From JBFHFS01 sp041583495 (GTDB taxonomy: Bacteria; Bacteroidota; Bacteroidia; Bacteroidales; Marinilabiliaceae), in the NCBI GenBank assembly GCA_041583495.1, contig JBFHFS010000008.1, positions 1-64,000 of the forward strand: 64,000 nt of DNA, read 5' to 3'. The position numbers and the translations under genes were made by a program. The notes beneath the pieces are model-generated. The model had not been told where the DNA came from. It was given only the letters and a program-made list of their open reading frames with translations, and ran no database searches. Every line of letters begins with the position of its first letter. Position 1 is the stretch's first letter. Positions 37,708 to 47,437 of this stretch are shown here, piece by piece.

Positions 37708-39093
37708 ATGAAAATTACATTTTGGCTGCTTTCTGTCGCCCTTTTGTTGTCGGTAAATGCGTTCAGCATTGGTGGGAAAAAGGTGGAAATCTTTAATGGA
37801 AAAAATTTGAAAGGGTGGCATATTCTCAATGGGTCGGCCTCCTATAAAGTAGAAAATGGTGTGATAACGGGGACCTCAAAAACAGGCTCTCCCAACACCT
37901 TTTTGGCTACCGAGAAGGAATACACCAATTTTATTCTGGAGTATGATATGAGAATTGATGAAGGGCTGAACTCAGGGGTTCAGATCCGCAGTCATAGCCT
38001 CGAATCGTATAACAACGGGCGGGTTCATGGTACCCAAATTGAGTGTGAGGACACCAAGCGCGGTTGGGCCGGCGGCATTTATGATGAAGCCCGAATGGGC
38101 TGGCGCTATCCCCTGGAATACAATCCGGAGGCCAAAACAGCCTTTAAAAAAGGGGAGTGGAATGCATTTAAGGTGGTGGCCTATGAGCACCACATCATGA
38201 CCTGGGTAAATGGTGTACCTGCTGCTAACTTATTGGAAGAGGCAGTAGAAACCGGCTTCATTGCCTTTCAGGTTCATGGGATTGGAAACAATAAGGCCAT
38301 GGATGGCAAAAATATTCAGTGGAAAAATATCCGGTTTAGCGAAATTTCTGAAGCGGACTTTGAGCCTTATCGTCAGATGAAAGCACCCCAGGTGAGTTAC
38401 CTTAAAAATGAACTTACCGCCGAGGAACAAGCCCAGGGGTGGAAACTGTTGTGGGATGGAAAAACCAACAACGGTTGGCGTGGGGCCAAGTTGCAGCACT
38501 TCCCAAAAGAGGGATGGACCATTAACGATGGGGTCCTGAAAGTAGAAGCTTCGGATGGCGGCGAATCGACCAATGGCGGTGATATCGTAACCGAAAAGAA
38601 ATATAAAAACTTTGTGCTGCAGTTGGATTTTCAACTTACCAAAGGTGCCAACAGTGGTATAAAATATTTTGTGGATACCGAACTAAACAAAGGGGAAGGA
38701 TCCTCTATCGGTTGTGAATTCCAGATTTTGGACGATAAAAATCATCCTGATGCCAAGAAGGGAGTTAGTGGCAACCGCACGCTGGGGTCCCTTTATGATC
38801 TGATTGAAGCCAATGGCTTGGAATTTAATGCCTACCTGCCTTCTAAAAAATATGTCAATGGCGGTTGGAATAGGGCTTGTGTGGTGGTTGACGGTAAAAA
38901 AGTGCAGCACATCTTAAATGGGATTAAAGTAGTGGAATATGAGCGGAATACCCAAATGTGGCGGGCTCTGGTGGCTTACAGCAAGTACCACAACTGGCCC
39001 AACTTTGGCGAGTACGAGATGGGCAATATCCTGTTGCAAGACCATGGCAATGAAGTGATGTTTAAGAATATCAAAATTAAAGAGCTGAATTAA
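37708..39093 (+). CDS. Secreted tandem DUF1080 protein (3-keto-disaccharide hydrolase family)
   Basis: This 461-residue protein has a signal peptide (about 1-20) and two copies of the DUF1080/PF06439 beta-sandwich. Domain 1 (about 24-213) begins EIFNGKNLKGWHI and domain 2 (about 235-460) begins KLLWDGKTNNGWRG. Both have the family pattern of an internal NSGxxxR/K strand (LNSGVQIRS, ANSGIKYFV). Members of this family cleave glycosides already oxidised to the 3-keto form. It is followed 11 bases later by a Tat-exported Gfo/Idh/MocA oxidoreductase that could make such 3-keto sugars. Whether both domains are active is not known; one may only bind sugar. Confidence 0.85.
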   Translation: MKITFWLLSVALLLSVNAFSIGGKKVEIFNGKNLKGWHILNGSASYKVENGVITGTSKTGSPNTFLATEKEYTNFILEYDMRIDEGLNSGVQIRSHSLESYNNGRVHGTQIECEDTKRGWAGGIYDEARMGWRYPLEYNPEAKTAFKKGEWNAFKVVAYEHHIMTWVNGVPAANLLEEAVETGFIAFQVHGIGNNKAMDGKNIQWKNIRFSEISEADFEPYRQMKAPQVSYLKNELTAEEQAQGWKLLWDGKTNNGWRGAKLQHFPKEGWTINDGVLKVEASDGGESTNGGDIVTEKKYKNFVLQLDFQLTKGANSGIKYFVDTELNKGEGSSIGCEFQILDDKNHPDAKKGVSGNRTLGSLYDLIEANGLEFNAYLPSKKYVNGGWNRACVVVDGKKVQHILNGIKVVEYERNTQMWRALVAYSKYHNWPNFGEYEMGNILLQDHGNEVMFKNIKIKELN

Positions 39094-39104
39094 AACCGTA
39101 GGAT

Positions 39105-40451
39105 ATGACTGATAACAATAAATCAAGAAGAGATTTTCTCAAGACCAGTGCTCTGGGGGCCGCAGGAATCACCATGGCTGGATTGGGTATGAGTTCCAGT
39201 AGTTATGCCAATATTGTTGGTGCCAACGAACGAATTAATGTGGCCATCGTTGGCCTTGGCCGCCGCGTGGGTGCCTATTACGAACCCATAGCCAGAAAAG
39301 AGAGTAACGCCAGACTGGTGTACCTGTGCGATGTGATGAAAAGTCAGCGCGAAAGGGCTGCGCTGAATTTTGCTAAACACATCGATTACCAGCCAAAGCT
39401 TGAGAATGATATTCGCAAGGTGGTGGAAGATTCCAAAGTGGATGTGGTTTTCAATGCAACCCCCGACCATTGGCATACCCCAGGGTCCATTATGGCTATG
39501 AAGGGGGGTAAGCATGTCTATGTCGAAAAACCTTGCAGTCACAATATGTTTGAGAATGATTTGTTGGTGGAAGCGGCCAATAAAATGAACAAAGTTGTTC
39601 AGATGGGTAACCAACAACGATCCTCGAAACATACCATCGAAATTATCAATGCCATCCACAACGGTATTATTGGGACCCCATACAAGGCCGTGGCCTTCTA
39701 TACCAACCAACGTGGAGAGGTGCCTCTGCAGCAAAAAGTGGCTGTCCCTGCCGGTCTCGACTGGGAGTTGTTTCAGGGACCGGCACCCCGTCGGCCTTAT
39801 ACCAGTGAAACCTGGGATTATAACTGGCACTGGTATGGATGGAGCTTCGGCACCGCCGAGGCGGGTAATAATGCCACTCACGAACTGGATGTGGCCCGGT
39901 GGGCCCTGGGAGTGGATTTACCCTTACATGTGGAAGTAGAAGGGGCTAAACGACACTTTTTGGATGACGGCTGGGAGATGTATGATACCATGGATGCCAC
40001 CTTTCGTTTTGCTGGTGATAAAGTTATTAAATGGGATGGCAAAAGCCGTAATGGTTACGATACCTATGGCGGAGGACGAGGAACAATTATCTACGGAAGT
40101 GAGGGCTCTGTGTTTGTCGACCGGGGAAAGTATATCCTTTACGACCGGGCCGGAAAGATTATAAAAGACAGTAAGTCTGTTTCCAACGAACAAGGAACGG
40201 CACTGGGAGGTGGTGGTGATACCACGACGACCCATGTGATAAACTTCTTTGAGGCTATTCGTGGAAAAGAAAAATTAACTGCTCCCATTCAGGATGCTTC
40301 CATTAGTATGGCTATGGTACATTATACTAATATCGCCTATCGAATAGGTCGGGGTTTCGATATAGATGACCAGACAGGCCGGATGTTTAGCCGTGAGGCC
40401 ATGGATCTTTGGAGCCGAACCTATGAGCCGGGCTGGAAACCGGTGTTGTAG
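39105..40451 (+). CDS. Tat-exported Gfo/Idh/MocA oxidoreductase 1
   Basis: This 448-residue protein has a twin-arginine signal (SRRDFLKT, Arg8-Arg9), so it is exported folded with its NAD(P) cofactor. The Rossmann motif VAIVGLGRR is at 47-54, the catalytic-type EKP (Glu141-Lys142-Pro143) in HVYVEKPCSH, and NATPDHWHTPG at 118-126 is typical of exported glycoside-oxidising members. It is co-transcribed with the DUF1080 protein. Likely role: oxidation of a sugar hydroxyl in the periplasm. How the bound cofactor is recycled there is not evident. Confidence 0.88.
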   Translation: MTDNNKSRRDFLKTSALGAAGITMAGLGMSSSSYANIVGANERINVAIVGLGRRVGAYYEPIARKESNARLVYLCDVMKSQRERAALNFAKHIDYQPKLENDIRKVVEDSKVDVVFNATPDHWHTPGSIMAMKGGKHVYVEKPCSHNMFENDLLVEAANKMNKVVQMGNQQRSSKHTIEIINAIHNGIIGTPYKAVAFYTNQRGEVPLQQKVAVPAGLDWELFQGPAPRRPYTSETWDYNWHWYGWSFGTAEAGNNATHELDVARWALGVDLPLHVEVEGAKRHFLDDGWEMYDTMDATFRFAGDKVIKWDGKSRNGYDTYGGGRGTIIYGSEGSVFVDRGKYILYDRAGKIIKDSKSVSNEQGTALGGGGDTTTTHVINFFEAIRGKEKLTAPIQDASISMAMVHYTNIAYRIGRGFDIDDQTGRMFSREAMDLWSRTYEPGWKPVL

Positions 40452-40521
40452 ATTAATACCAGTAACTTATATGGGGCGTTAATGATGTATGAGTAGGGTT
40501 CATTTTAGGTTATCTAAGGAG

Positions 40522-41628
40522 TTAGAGTGCCTCTTCGTTAATTGCCCCATTAATCAACAATTTGCTGAACCAATGCCATCCTCCATCTTCATTCCTGGAG
40601 GTAATGGTTACCAGCGTTCTACGACGATTTGGGGGAACACTCAACCGGAAGGTTAGTGTATCCCCTTTTTTCGTTAGAACCTCCCTGGAAGGCTGACCCG
40701 CTACGAAACAATTGAATGAACCTTTCAATTCCCTGTCTGTCAGAACCAGGGGGAAGGTTAGGTCCTGGTTGGCCTTAACCATTAAGGGGAGCTGGTTATT
40801 GGTACTGATCCTTATTGGACCCATATTGACTTTCGAAATAAACTGATCCATGCTCACATGAGCGCCCGCTAAGGGAAACCGGGGAATGGCATAAGCATGC
40901 GACGCTTCACACATCACCCCGGAGTTTTGCCCAAAAGCAATACGGTAACCATGTTTCTTAAGTACTTCAATCAGGTCGGGTAGAAACTCCCCGTATGGAT
41001 AGACGTAAATTTTGGGGACAAAACCAAGATGCTCCTGAAACAGGGCCTCGGCTTTGAGCAGGTCTTCTTCGAAAACTCTGGCACGCTCTGTTTTTGGTAA
41101 ATTTACAAAATAGGTGTGTTCGTGTGAATGGCTCCCAATCTCAACCCCTTTGGTTCTCAGTTCCCTGAGTTGGTCCCAGCTAAGATAGTCGCTCCAGCCC
41201 ACACTCTGTGTATTGATAAAAAGGGTGGCCTTCATCTTGTATTTCCCGAGCAGCGGGACGCCTTTTTCCAGGAAAGAGGCGAAGCCATCGTCGACGGTAA
41301 TCAATAGCTTTTTGGGTGCATCAACCAAATGGGTTGTATCCTTTAATAAGCCGGTTACCGTGTAGGATTTAAATCCCTTCTGTTGGAGATACTTCAGATG
41401 GGCTTCGAAGGTGGCTTCAGGTGTGTTGGTCGATGGATAACGGGGGTCGCCAAAGCGGTGGTAGACCAGACAGGTTACCTGATACTTTCGGTTTATCTGT
41501 TGCCAGGCAAATGGTGGGCCAATTTGGGCTCTGGCTGGCCCCCAAAAGCTTCCCATCTCAAGAAAAAACAATGCCAACAGATTGAATTTTAATGAACTAT
41601 GAGGCCAGTAGTTTTTTCCATGTTTCAT
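40522..41628 (-). CDS. Polysaccharide deacetylase, CE4 (secreted)
   Basis: This 368-residue protein has an N-terminal hydrophobic signal (to about residue 34, PARA). NodB-type motifs are present: TVDDGF with Asp113-Asp114, the metal-binding HSHEH at 167-171, and YVYPYGEF. The C-terminal about 110 residues form a beta-rich extra domain. It removes N- or O-acetyl groups from a polysaccharide or peptidoglycan. Its start overlaps the end of the glucosaminidase gene by 32 bases, which suggests translational coupling and a shared cell-wall role. Confidence 0.88.
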   Translation of the reverse strand: MKHGKNYWPHSSLKFNLLALFFLEMGSFWGPARAQIGPPFAWQQINRKYQVTCLVYHRFGDPRYPSTNTPEATFEAHLKYLQQKGFKSYTVTGLLKDTTHLVDAPKKLLITVDDGFASFLEKGVPLLGKYKMKATLFINTQSVGWSDYLSWDQLRELRTKGVEIGSHSHEHTYFVNLPKTERARVFEEDLLKAEALFQEHLGFVPKIYVYPYGEFLPDLIEVLKKHGYRIAFGQNSGVMCEASHAYAIPRFPLAGAHVSMDQFISKVNMGPIRISTNNQLPLMVKANQDLTFPLVLTDRELKGSFNCFVAGQPSREVLTKKGDTLTFRLSVPPNRRRTLVTITSRNEDGGWHWFSKLLINGAINEEAL

Positions 41629-42484
41629 CTTTCTTGTCGATTTCTACCAGGTGAAAGTGGTCGTACTGGGTGAGGTTATTGTATTCGATCATCAATCGTA
41701 GGTCATTGACATATTTAACGCGTTGTTCCGAGTAATTGCTTAGAAACCAGATGAGTCGGTAGGGGTTTTGGGAGTTGGCGCGTGCGTCGCGGAAATCCTT
41801 GTAAGCATGCGACCGCGCAATGGTGAGCAGGTAGTCGTAAACCGAATCGAACATGGTTTTGTATTTGCGCAGATATATACTTTTTCCCTGGCGCATGATC
41901 TCCGCTCTTATTCGGTCTTCTTTACTGTTGTACGACCAAATGCCATAAATATTATTGGCTTCCTTAAAAAAACGGGAGGTTCCCCATCCGCTCTCGATGG
42001 CTGCCTGAGCCAAAATGATACTCGCCGGGTGCGGTTGCATGCGTTTGAGCAGATCCTGTGGCCCCTTGGCTTTGAATTTTTCGATACTGGTCTTCAACAA
42101 GAGGCTGTCCTGGCTCGAAACCGTTCCGTTTTGCATCCGATCGATAATCTTTTTCAGCTCTTTTCTTTGGGTCGCCATCTTTTCCCGGGCCAGTAAAATA
42201 GAAGGCAACATCAGGTGGATAAACTGTTCTTTCCGGTCTTTAGCTTTCAGAATCGATAAGTCGGGGATCCTGGAATAAATAATGGGTACCACAAGGCTGT
42301 CCTTGTGCAGAACAATGGAGTCGATCGAAGTGGCTTCTTTGATGGTAACAGGGTATCGGTCCGGTTGAAGGTTGTTGTGAAGGGTGATCCAAACCACCGC
42401 GATCACTATCAGGGCTAATCCAGCCAATACGATGGGACTGTTGTTTTTTATTTTTCTTAAAACCAGGTCTTTGTTTATTTTCAT
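41597..42484 (-). CDS. Membrane-anchored glucosaminidase (Bax-type)
   Basis: The frame opens at 42499, but the second Met (42484, MKINKDLVLRK) gives a more typical cytoplasmic start. The gene encodes about 295 residues with one membrane helix (about 17-35 of the shorter form) and a C-terminal peptidoglycan-hydrolase domain of the glucosaminidase/Bax family. The likely catalytic Glu lies in QAAIESGWGTSRFF (Glu169 in the longer numbering). It cleaves or trims peptidoglycan outside the inner membrane. It is coupled to the deacetylase downstream. Confidence 0.85.
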   Translation of the reverse strand: MKINKDLVLRKIKNNSPIVLAGLALIVIAVVWITLHNNLQPDRYPVTIKEATSIDSIVLHKDSLVVPIIYSRIPDLSILKAKDRKEQFIHLMLPSILLAREKMATQRKELKKIIDRMQNGTVSSQDSLLLKTSIEKFKAKGPQDLLKRMQPHPASIILAQAAIESGWGTSRFFKEANNIYGIWSYNSKEDRIRAEIMRQGKSIYLRKYKTMFDSVYDYLLTIARSHAYKDFRDARANSQNPYRLIWFLSNYSEQRVKYVNDLRLMIEYNNLTQYDHFHLVEIDKKDETWKKLLAS

Positions 42485-42618
42485 TTGGGTGGCAAACAAT
42501 TTAGGTTGTCACTTTTTTGGGGACTGGCTCAATAAGAGTGCCAGACTTTTTTCTTAAACGAAACAAGGCTTTGTCAAAAAAATAGCCGGTGATAAAAGTA
42601 CGAAAAGATCTTACAATT

Positions 42619-42626
42619 CAAAGATA
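42619..42626 (-). promoter_or_regulatory. -7 box for the glucosaminidase-deacetylase operon
   Basis: CAAAGATA on the + strand reads TATCTTTG on the minus strand, a perfect TAnnTTTG. No TTG is found at the expected -33 distance, so the call rests on the -7 box and position (about 135 bases before the start codon). Confidence 0.35.
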
Positions 42627-42869
42627 TTTAGCAGGGGGCGTGTTTAAGTAGTATTAGATCAGTGTATTGTGATGTGATAATTCTTTACGGATACCCCTTC
42701 CTTTAATTAAAACCGGATTTGAATTGGTTAAATAAGCAAAGGGGTGATTCCATTTCTCTGCCCCGAAAAGGTCTGTTATCTGAGTGGAACGATGCGTCGC
42801 TGAACGCCTGTTGCTTAACTTACGTGAAAGAAGGGTCGGTTTAGCCAAACACAACCCATAAAAAATTGT

Positions 42870-42877
42870 TACATTTG
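42870..42877 (+). promoter_or_regulatory. -7 box for the second Gfo/Idh/MocA gene
   Basis: TACATTTG is a perfect TAnnTTTG box, 83 bases before the ATG at 42961. No good -33 TTG lies at the standard spacing. Confidence 0.4.
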
Positions 42878-42960
42878 AACTTTTGCAAAAGACTCATCTT
42901 TTAACTATGTCGTTAACGGAAAATATTTCTTTTTTATAATCATATCACCTCTTTAATATC

Positions 42961-44274
42961 ATGACTTTCGATCGCAGAAAATTTATTAAAACATCAGCGT
43001 ATGTCGCCGGAGCAGTGAGTGCTGCTCCTACTTTAATACAAGCCTGTGCTTCTCCTAACAAGAAAATTGTAGTTGGATTGGTGGGGTGCAACAGTATGGG
43101 ATTTACCGACCTGACCTATTTCATGAAACAACCCAATGTGGAGTGTGGGGCTATTTGTGATGTGGATCGTAATGTTCTGGAAAAGAGGGCAGCCGAGGTG
43201 GAGAAGATACAGGGGAAAAAACCTGTTCTTTATGAGGATTTCAGGCATCTTATTGATAATAAGGATATTGATGTGGTTATTAATGGGACGCCCGATCACT
43301 GGCATGCCCTGGTTGGAATTTATGCGTGCCAGGCCGGCAAGGATCTCTACACCGAAAAGCCATTGGCCAACTCCATTGAGGAGTGTAATTTAATGATCAA
43401 AGCCCAAAAAAAATATGGCACCGTGGTGCAGGTGGGACAGTGGCAGCGAAGTGACCCCCACTGGAACGATGCGGTGGCCTATCTGCACGGTGGTAACATC
43501 GGACGGATTCGCTCGGTACGGGCCTGGTCGTATGTGGGCTGGAAAGGGGCTTTACCCGTGATGCCCGACAGTGCCCCACCCGCGGGAGTCAACTATGATA
43601 TGTGGTTAGGGCCTGCTCCCCAAAGAGCCTTTAATCCCAATCGCTTTCACCACAACTTTCGCTGGTACTGGGATTATGCCGGCGGGCTCATGGCCGACTG
43701 GGGCGTTCACCTGCTCGACTATGCCCTGCTGGGGATGGATCGCTATGTGCCCGACTCCATTGTGTCGGTGGGCGGGAAATATGCCTTCCCCGATGATGCC
43801 CATCAAACCCCCGACACCATGATGGCCATGTACGACTTTGGCGATTTTAACGTGCTTTGGGACCATGCCATTGGCATTTATGGGGCCAAATATGGTCGTG
43901 GACATGGGGTGGAATTTATCGGCGAATATGGGACCCTGGTGGTCGATCGCTCGGGCTGGCAAGTCTATCCCGAAACCAAAAGTAAATGCGCCAAAAAAGG
44001 ATATGAAGGGATGCCTTTGCAAAAAAGCACTCACAATGGAATCGATCTGCATGTGAAGAACTTCCTGGAATGCATTGAAACACGCGAAAAACCCAATTGT
44101 GATATCGAAACAGGGGCGCATATCGCTCGTTTTTCGCATATGGGAAATATCTCTTACCGCCTGGGCCGCAAGGTAATGTGGAACCCAAAACAGCAAAGCT
44201 TCGGAAACGATGAAGAGGCCAACGCGCTGATCAAAGCCCATTACAGGGCTCCATGGGAATTGCCCATCGTCTGA
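42961..44274 (+). CDS. Exported Gfo/Idh/MocA oxidoreductase 2 (Tat, probable lipoprotein)
   Basis: This 437-residue protein starts with a twin-arginine signal (FDRRKFIK, Arg5-Arg6) followed by a possible lipobox ending at Cys29 (LIQAC), so it may be a Tat-exported lipoprotein. VVGLVGCNSMG is the Rossmann loop, NGTPDHWHAL and YTEKPLANS the catalytic region. It is related to but clearly different from the enzyme at 39105. It stands alone under its own promoter, divergent from cell-wall genes. Likely role: oxidation or reduction of a sugar outside the cytoplasm. The substrate is unknown. Confidence 0.86.
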   Translation: MTFDRRKFIKTSAYVAGAVSAAPTLIQACASPNKKIVVGLVGCNSMGFTDLTYFMKQPNVECGAICDVDRNVLEKRAAEVEKIQGKKPVLYEDFRHLIDNKDIDVVINGTPDHWHALVGIYACQAGKDLYTEKPLANSIEECNLMIKAQKKYGTVVQVGQWQRSDPHWNDAVAYLHGGNIGRIRSVRAWSYVGWKGALPVMPDSAPPAGVNYDMWLGPAPQRAFNPNRFHHNFRWYWDYAGGLMADWGVHLLDYALLGMDRYVPDSIVSVGGKYAFPDDAHQTPDTMMAMYDFGDFNVLWDHAIGIYGAKYGRGHGVEFIGEYGTLVVDRSGWQVYPETKSKCAKKGYEGMPLQKSTHNGIDLHVKNFLECIETREKPNCDIETGAHIARFSHMGNISYRLGRKVMWNPKQQSFGNDEEANALIKAHYRAPWELPIV

Positions 44275-44401
44275 TAACCGCTTTTATTTTTATTGGTTCA
44301 TCCAATAAGGGGTGGACAATAACAAATTTTACCTTTTGGCGTTCTAAAACAAATGGTTTTATTGTTTGAGCAATCGTAAGGTTATATAATAATTTCCCAA
44401 T

Positions 44402-47400
44402 ATGATATTTAAGCGATTTATTTTTTCAGTCTCCTTACTCTCTCTGTCAGTGCTGGGGGCTATGGCACAGCAATCTCTCGATGCACAACAATCCGAACGA
44501 TTGTTTGAGGAGGCCATGCAGCAATATCAAATGGAACATTATGGCGTAGCACGTCAGATGTTCGAACAGTTGCAACTCTCCATACCCCGGGGAAAGAGCA
44601 ATCTTGACTCAGAGGCTGCTTTTTATGAAGCCTTGTCGGCTTCCAGGCTGGGGAATGAGGATGCTAAAGAACTCTTGGAGAGGTTTCTGGTAGAATTCCC
44701 CGAGAGTGGGAAAAGACCCTATGTCTTTTTTCAGTTGGGTGAATTGGCCCAGGAAGATGAAAATTACAGGCAGGCTGCCCGATGGTACGATAAGGTGGAG
44801 GTGCGAAAGCTGGACCGGGACACAAGGCTGGATTATCGTTTCAAATATGGATATGCCCATTTTATGGAAGGCAATTACGATAAAGCCTTGTCTGCTTTTT
44901 CGGAGGTGCGCAATGTGCAATCCAAATGGTGGTCATCGGCAAACTATTACTACGCCCACATTCAATACGAACAGGGCAACTATCAGGTGGCTCTCGAAAC
45001 CTTTGAAAAGCTGAAAAAGGAAACCGGCTTCGAAAAGGTGGTGCCTTTTTATATCGCCCAGATTTACTACATGCAGGGAGAGTATCAAAAGGCCATAGAT
45101 TATGGGATGCCCCTCTTCGAGGAAGCCAAAGGGGAGAGAAAAGCTGCCATGGCTCAGGTTTTGGGCAACGCCTGGTTTGCCCTTAAAGACTATTCCAATG
45201 CCGCCCGCTACCTCTCCGTGGCGGTTGAAACAGCAAAAGAACCCGGTCGTGACGACTTTTACCACCTCGGGTTGAGTTATTACTTTCTTAAAGACTACGA
45301 AAAAGCTTCCAGCTACCTGGCTCAAGTCACCGGTAAAGAAGATGCCATGTCTCAGAATGCCTATTACCATTTGGGAGACTGCTATCTTAAGCTGGATGAC
45401 AAAAAACGGGCCCGTATCGCCTTCGAGGCCGCCTCTCAATACGATTTCGACGCGGTAGTGACTGAGGATGCGATGTTTACCTATATTAAGTTGAATTACG
45501 ACCTTTCTTTTTCGCCCTTCAACGAAATCATTAACAGCTTTCTGACCTTTATCGATAAATTTCCAAAAAGTCGCCATATCGATGAAGCCTATGACTATCT
45601 GGGGCAGGCTCTGTTAACCTCTCGGAATTACAAAGAGGCTTTGGCTGCCTTGGAGCGGGTCAAGAATAAAAGCGCTAACAGTTATAAGGCACTTCAGCGT
45701 ATCGCCTACTACAGAGGCCTGGAGCTTTTTACCAATCTCCAGTTTGGTGAGGCCATCGAGATGCTCGACTATAGCCTTAAGTATGGCGATTACGACCGGG
45801 ATCTGAAAATGAAAGCACACTACTGGCTGGGTGAAGCCTGGTACCGCCAGGGAAACTATCCCAACGCAATCAGTCATTACACCACCTTTATCCATTTGCC
45901 TGGCTCGTTTAAGACCGATGAATTCAAAACGGCCCATTACAACCTTGGGTATGCCTGTTTTAAGCAACTCGATTATCCACAGGCCGCTTCCTGGTTTCGC
46001 AAATATGTGAACCTGATGAAGGGGACCCAAAATGCCATGGTGGGCGATGCCCTTAACCGGGTGGGGGATGCCTTTTTTATGGAGCGTGATTTTCCCACCG
46101 CCATCGAGTATTACAATCAGGCAGCCCAGGTGCCCGGTGCTTCGCCCGACTATGCCATGTTTCAAAAAGGGTTTGCCATGGGCATCGCAAAAGACCATGC
46201 AGGGAAGATTGCCCAGCTCCAAAAGTTGATCAACCGATTCCCCGAATCCCAGTATGTGGACGATGCTCTCTTTGAGATGGGGCGCTCTTACGTGGCGCTC
46301 AACAATCTTGACCAGGCCATTCGAACCTACAAAACAATTAAGGAAGATTATCCCCGCAGTAGCTATGCCAAAAAAGCGATGCTTCAATTGGGCCTGGTAT
46401 ACTACAACAATAATGATCTGGAACAGTCCCTCTCATTTTACAAACGTGTGGTGAATGAGTTCCCCGGGTCGGCCGAAGCCGAGGATGCCTTGCTGGGGAT
46501 CCGCAATATTTATATCGACCGCAATGATGCCGACGGGTATATTGCCTATACCAATCAGCTGGGTGGCTTTGCCCGGGTCGATCAAAGGCAACAGGACTCA
46601 TTGACCTATGTGGCGGCCGAGCGGTTGTATATGCAGGGGAAATGCCTGCAGGCGATCAACCAGTTTGAGGCCTATCTTCGCAATTACCCCAAGGGGCGGT
46701 TCGAACTCAATGCCCATTATTATAAAGCCGATTGTCAGTATCAAAATCAGGATTATGAAAACGCCCTGCCCTCATTTGAGTATGTTGCCGGCAGCCCCCG
46801 TAACCTGTTTACCGAAGATGCCCTCATAAGGGTGGCCGAGATTAGTTTCCGGCAAAAACGATTCGATGATGCCCTGGGCTATTTCGAACGTCTTTACAGC
46901 GAAGCAGAGGTCGATGAGAACCGCAGGGAGGCCCTTATCGGGCAGATGCGTTGTCTTTCCGAACTGGGCGACCCCGACAAAATCATCGCCTCAACCGAAA
47001 AGGTGATGGCCGATGCCAAGATGTCGCCCGAGATTGTGCGACAGGCTCATTACCTAAAGGCTTCGGCCTTCATGGCACAGGGAAAAAGCCAGCAGGCGCT
47101 GTTTGAATTTCAGGTGTTGGCTAAAAATACCGCCAGCCCCGAAGGTGCGGAAGCGCGATTCCGGGTGGCACAGATCCTCTTTCAGCAGGGTAAAATGGAG
47201 GGTGCCGAGGAGGCCATTTTTGATTTCGTGGACAAGGGAACCCCTCATCAGTATTGGCTGGCCAAGTGTTTCCTGTTGTTGGCCGATATCTATGAAGGCC
47301 GGGGCGAGCTGTTTCAGGCCCGTCAATACCTGGAGAGCTTACTCGAAAATTATCAGGATCAGACCGATGGCATTCGTGAATCGGCCACTGCTAAATTGGA

Positions 47401-47437
47401 ACAAATAAAGGCAAAGAGTGGGGCAGAGAAGCCTTGA
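44402..47437 (+). CDS. Large TPR-repeat periplasmic protein
   Basis: This 1011-residue protein has a signal peptide (1-23, ending AMAQ) and is almost entirely tetratricopeptide repeats. Repeated patterns such as YDKALSAFSEV, YPNAISHYTTF, LDQAIRTYKTI and YENALPSFEYV recur about every 34-37 residues. TPR arrays make protein-binding scaffolds. It is followed 75 bases later by an outer-membrane beta-barrel protein, and the two are probably a conserved Bacteroidota pair involved in the envelope. The precise function is not known to me. Confidence 0.85.
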   Translation: MIFKRFIFSVSLLSLSVLGAMAQQSLDAQQSERLFEEAMQQYQMEHYGVARQMFEQLQLSIPRGKSNLDSEAAFYEALSASRLGNEDAKELLERFLVEFPESGKRPYVFFQLGELAQEDENYRQAARWYDKVEVRKLDRDTRLDYRFKYGYAHFMEGNYDKALSAFSEVRNVQSKWWSSANYYYAHIQYEQGNYQVALETFEKLKKETGFEKVVPFYIAQIYYMQGEYQKAIDYGMPLFEEAKGERKAAMAQVLGNAWFALKDYSNAARYLSVAVETAKEPGRDDFYHLGLSYYFLKDYEKASSYLAQVTGKEDAMSQNAYYHLGDCYLKLDDKKRARIAFEAASQYDFDAVVTEDAMFTYIKLNYDLSFSPFNEIINSFLTFIDKFPKSRHIDEAYDYLGQALLTSRNYKEALAALERVKNKSANSYKALQRIAYYRGLELFTNLQFGEAIEMLDYSLKYGDYDRDLKMKAHYWLGEAWYRQGNYPNAISHYTTFIHLPGSFKTDEFKTAHYNLGYACFKQLDYPQAASWFRKYVNLMKGTQNAMVGDALNRVGDAFFMERDFPTAIEYYNQAAQVPGASPDYAMFQKGFAMGIAKDHAGKIAQLQKLINRFPESQYVDDALFEMGRSYVALNNLDQAIRTYKTIKEDYPRSSYAKKAMLQLGLVYYNNNDLEQSLSFYKRVVNEFPGSAEAEDALLGIRNIYIDRNDADGYIAYTNQLGGFARVDQRQQDSLTYVAAERLYMQGKCLQAINQFEAYLRNYPKGRFELNAHYYKADCQYQNQDYENALPSFEYVAGSPRNLFTEDALIRVAEISFRQKRFDDALGYFERLYSEAEVDENRREALIGQMRCLSELGDPDKIIASTEKVMADAKMSPEIVRQAHYLKASAFMAQGKSQQALFEFQVLAKNTASPEGAEARFRVAQILFQQGKMEGAEEAIFDFVDKGTPHQYWLAKCFLLLADIYEGRGELFQARQYLESLLENYQDQTDGIRESATAKLEQIKAKSGAEKP

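Larger units (their letters stand above)
42500..42960. other. Divergent promoter region, glucosaminidase / Gfo-Idh 2
   Basis: These 461 bases contain no gene. A perfect -7 box for each direction is present and listed separately: 42619-42626 (minus) and 42870-42877 (plus). Confidence 0.5.

Noticed and set aside
44290..44308. Hairpin TTATTGG/CCAATAA after Gfo/Idh 2 as terminator
   Set aside because: No T tract follows on the + strand.
45614..46387. Long minus-strand ORF inside the TPR gene
   Set aside because: It is a shadow frame of a clear + strand gene, without domain features.
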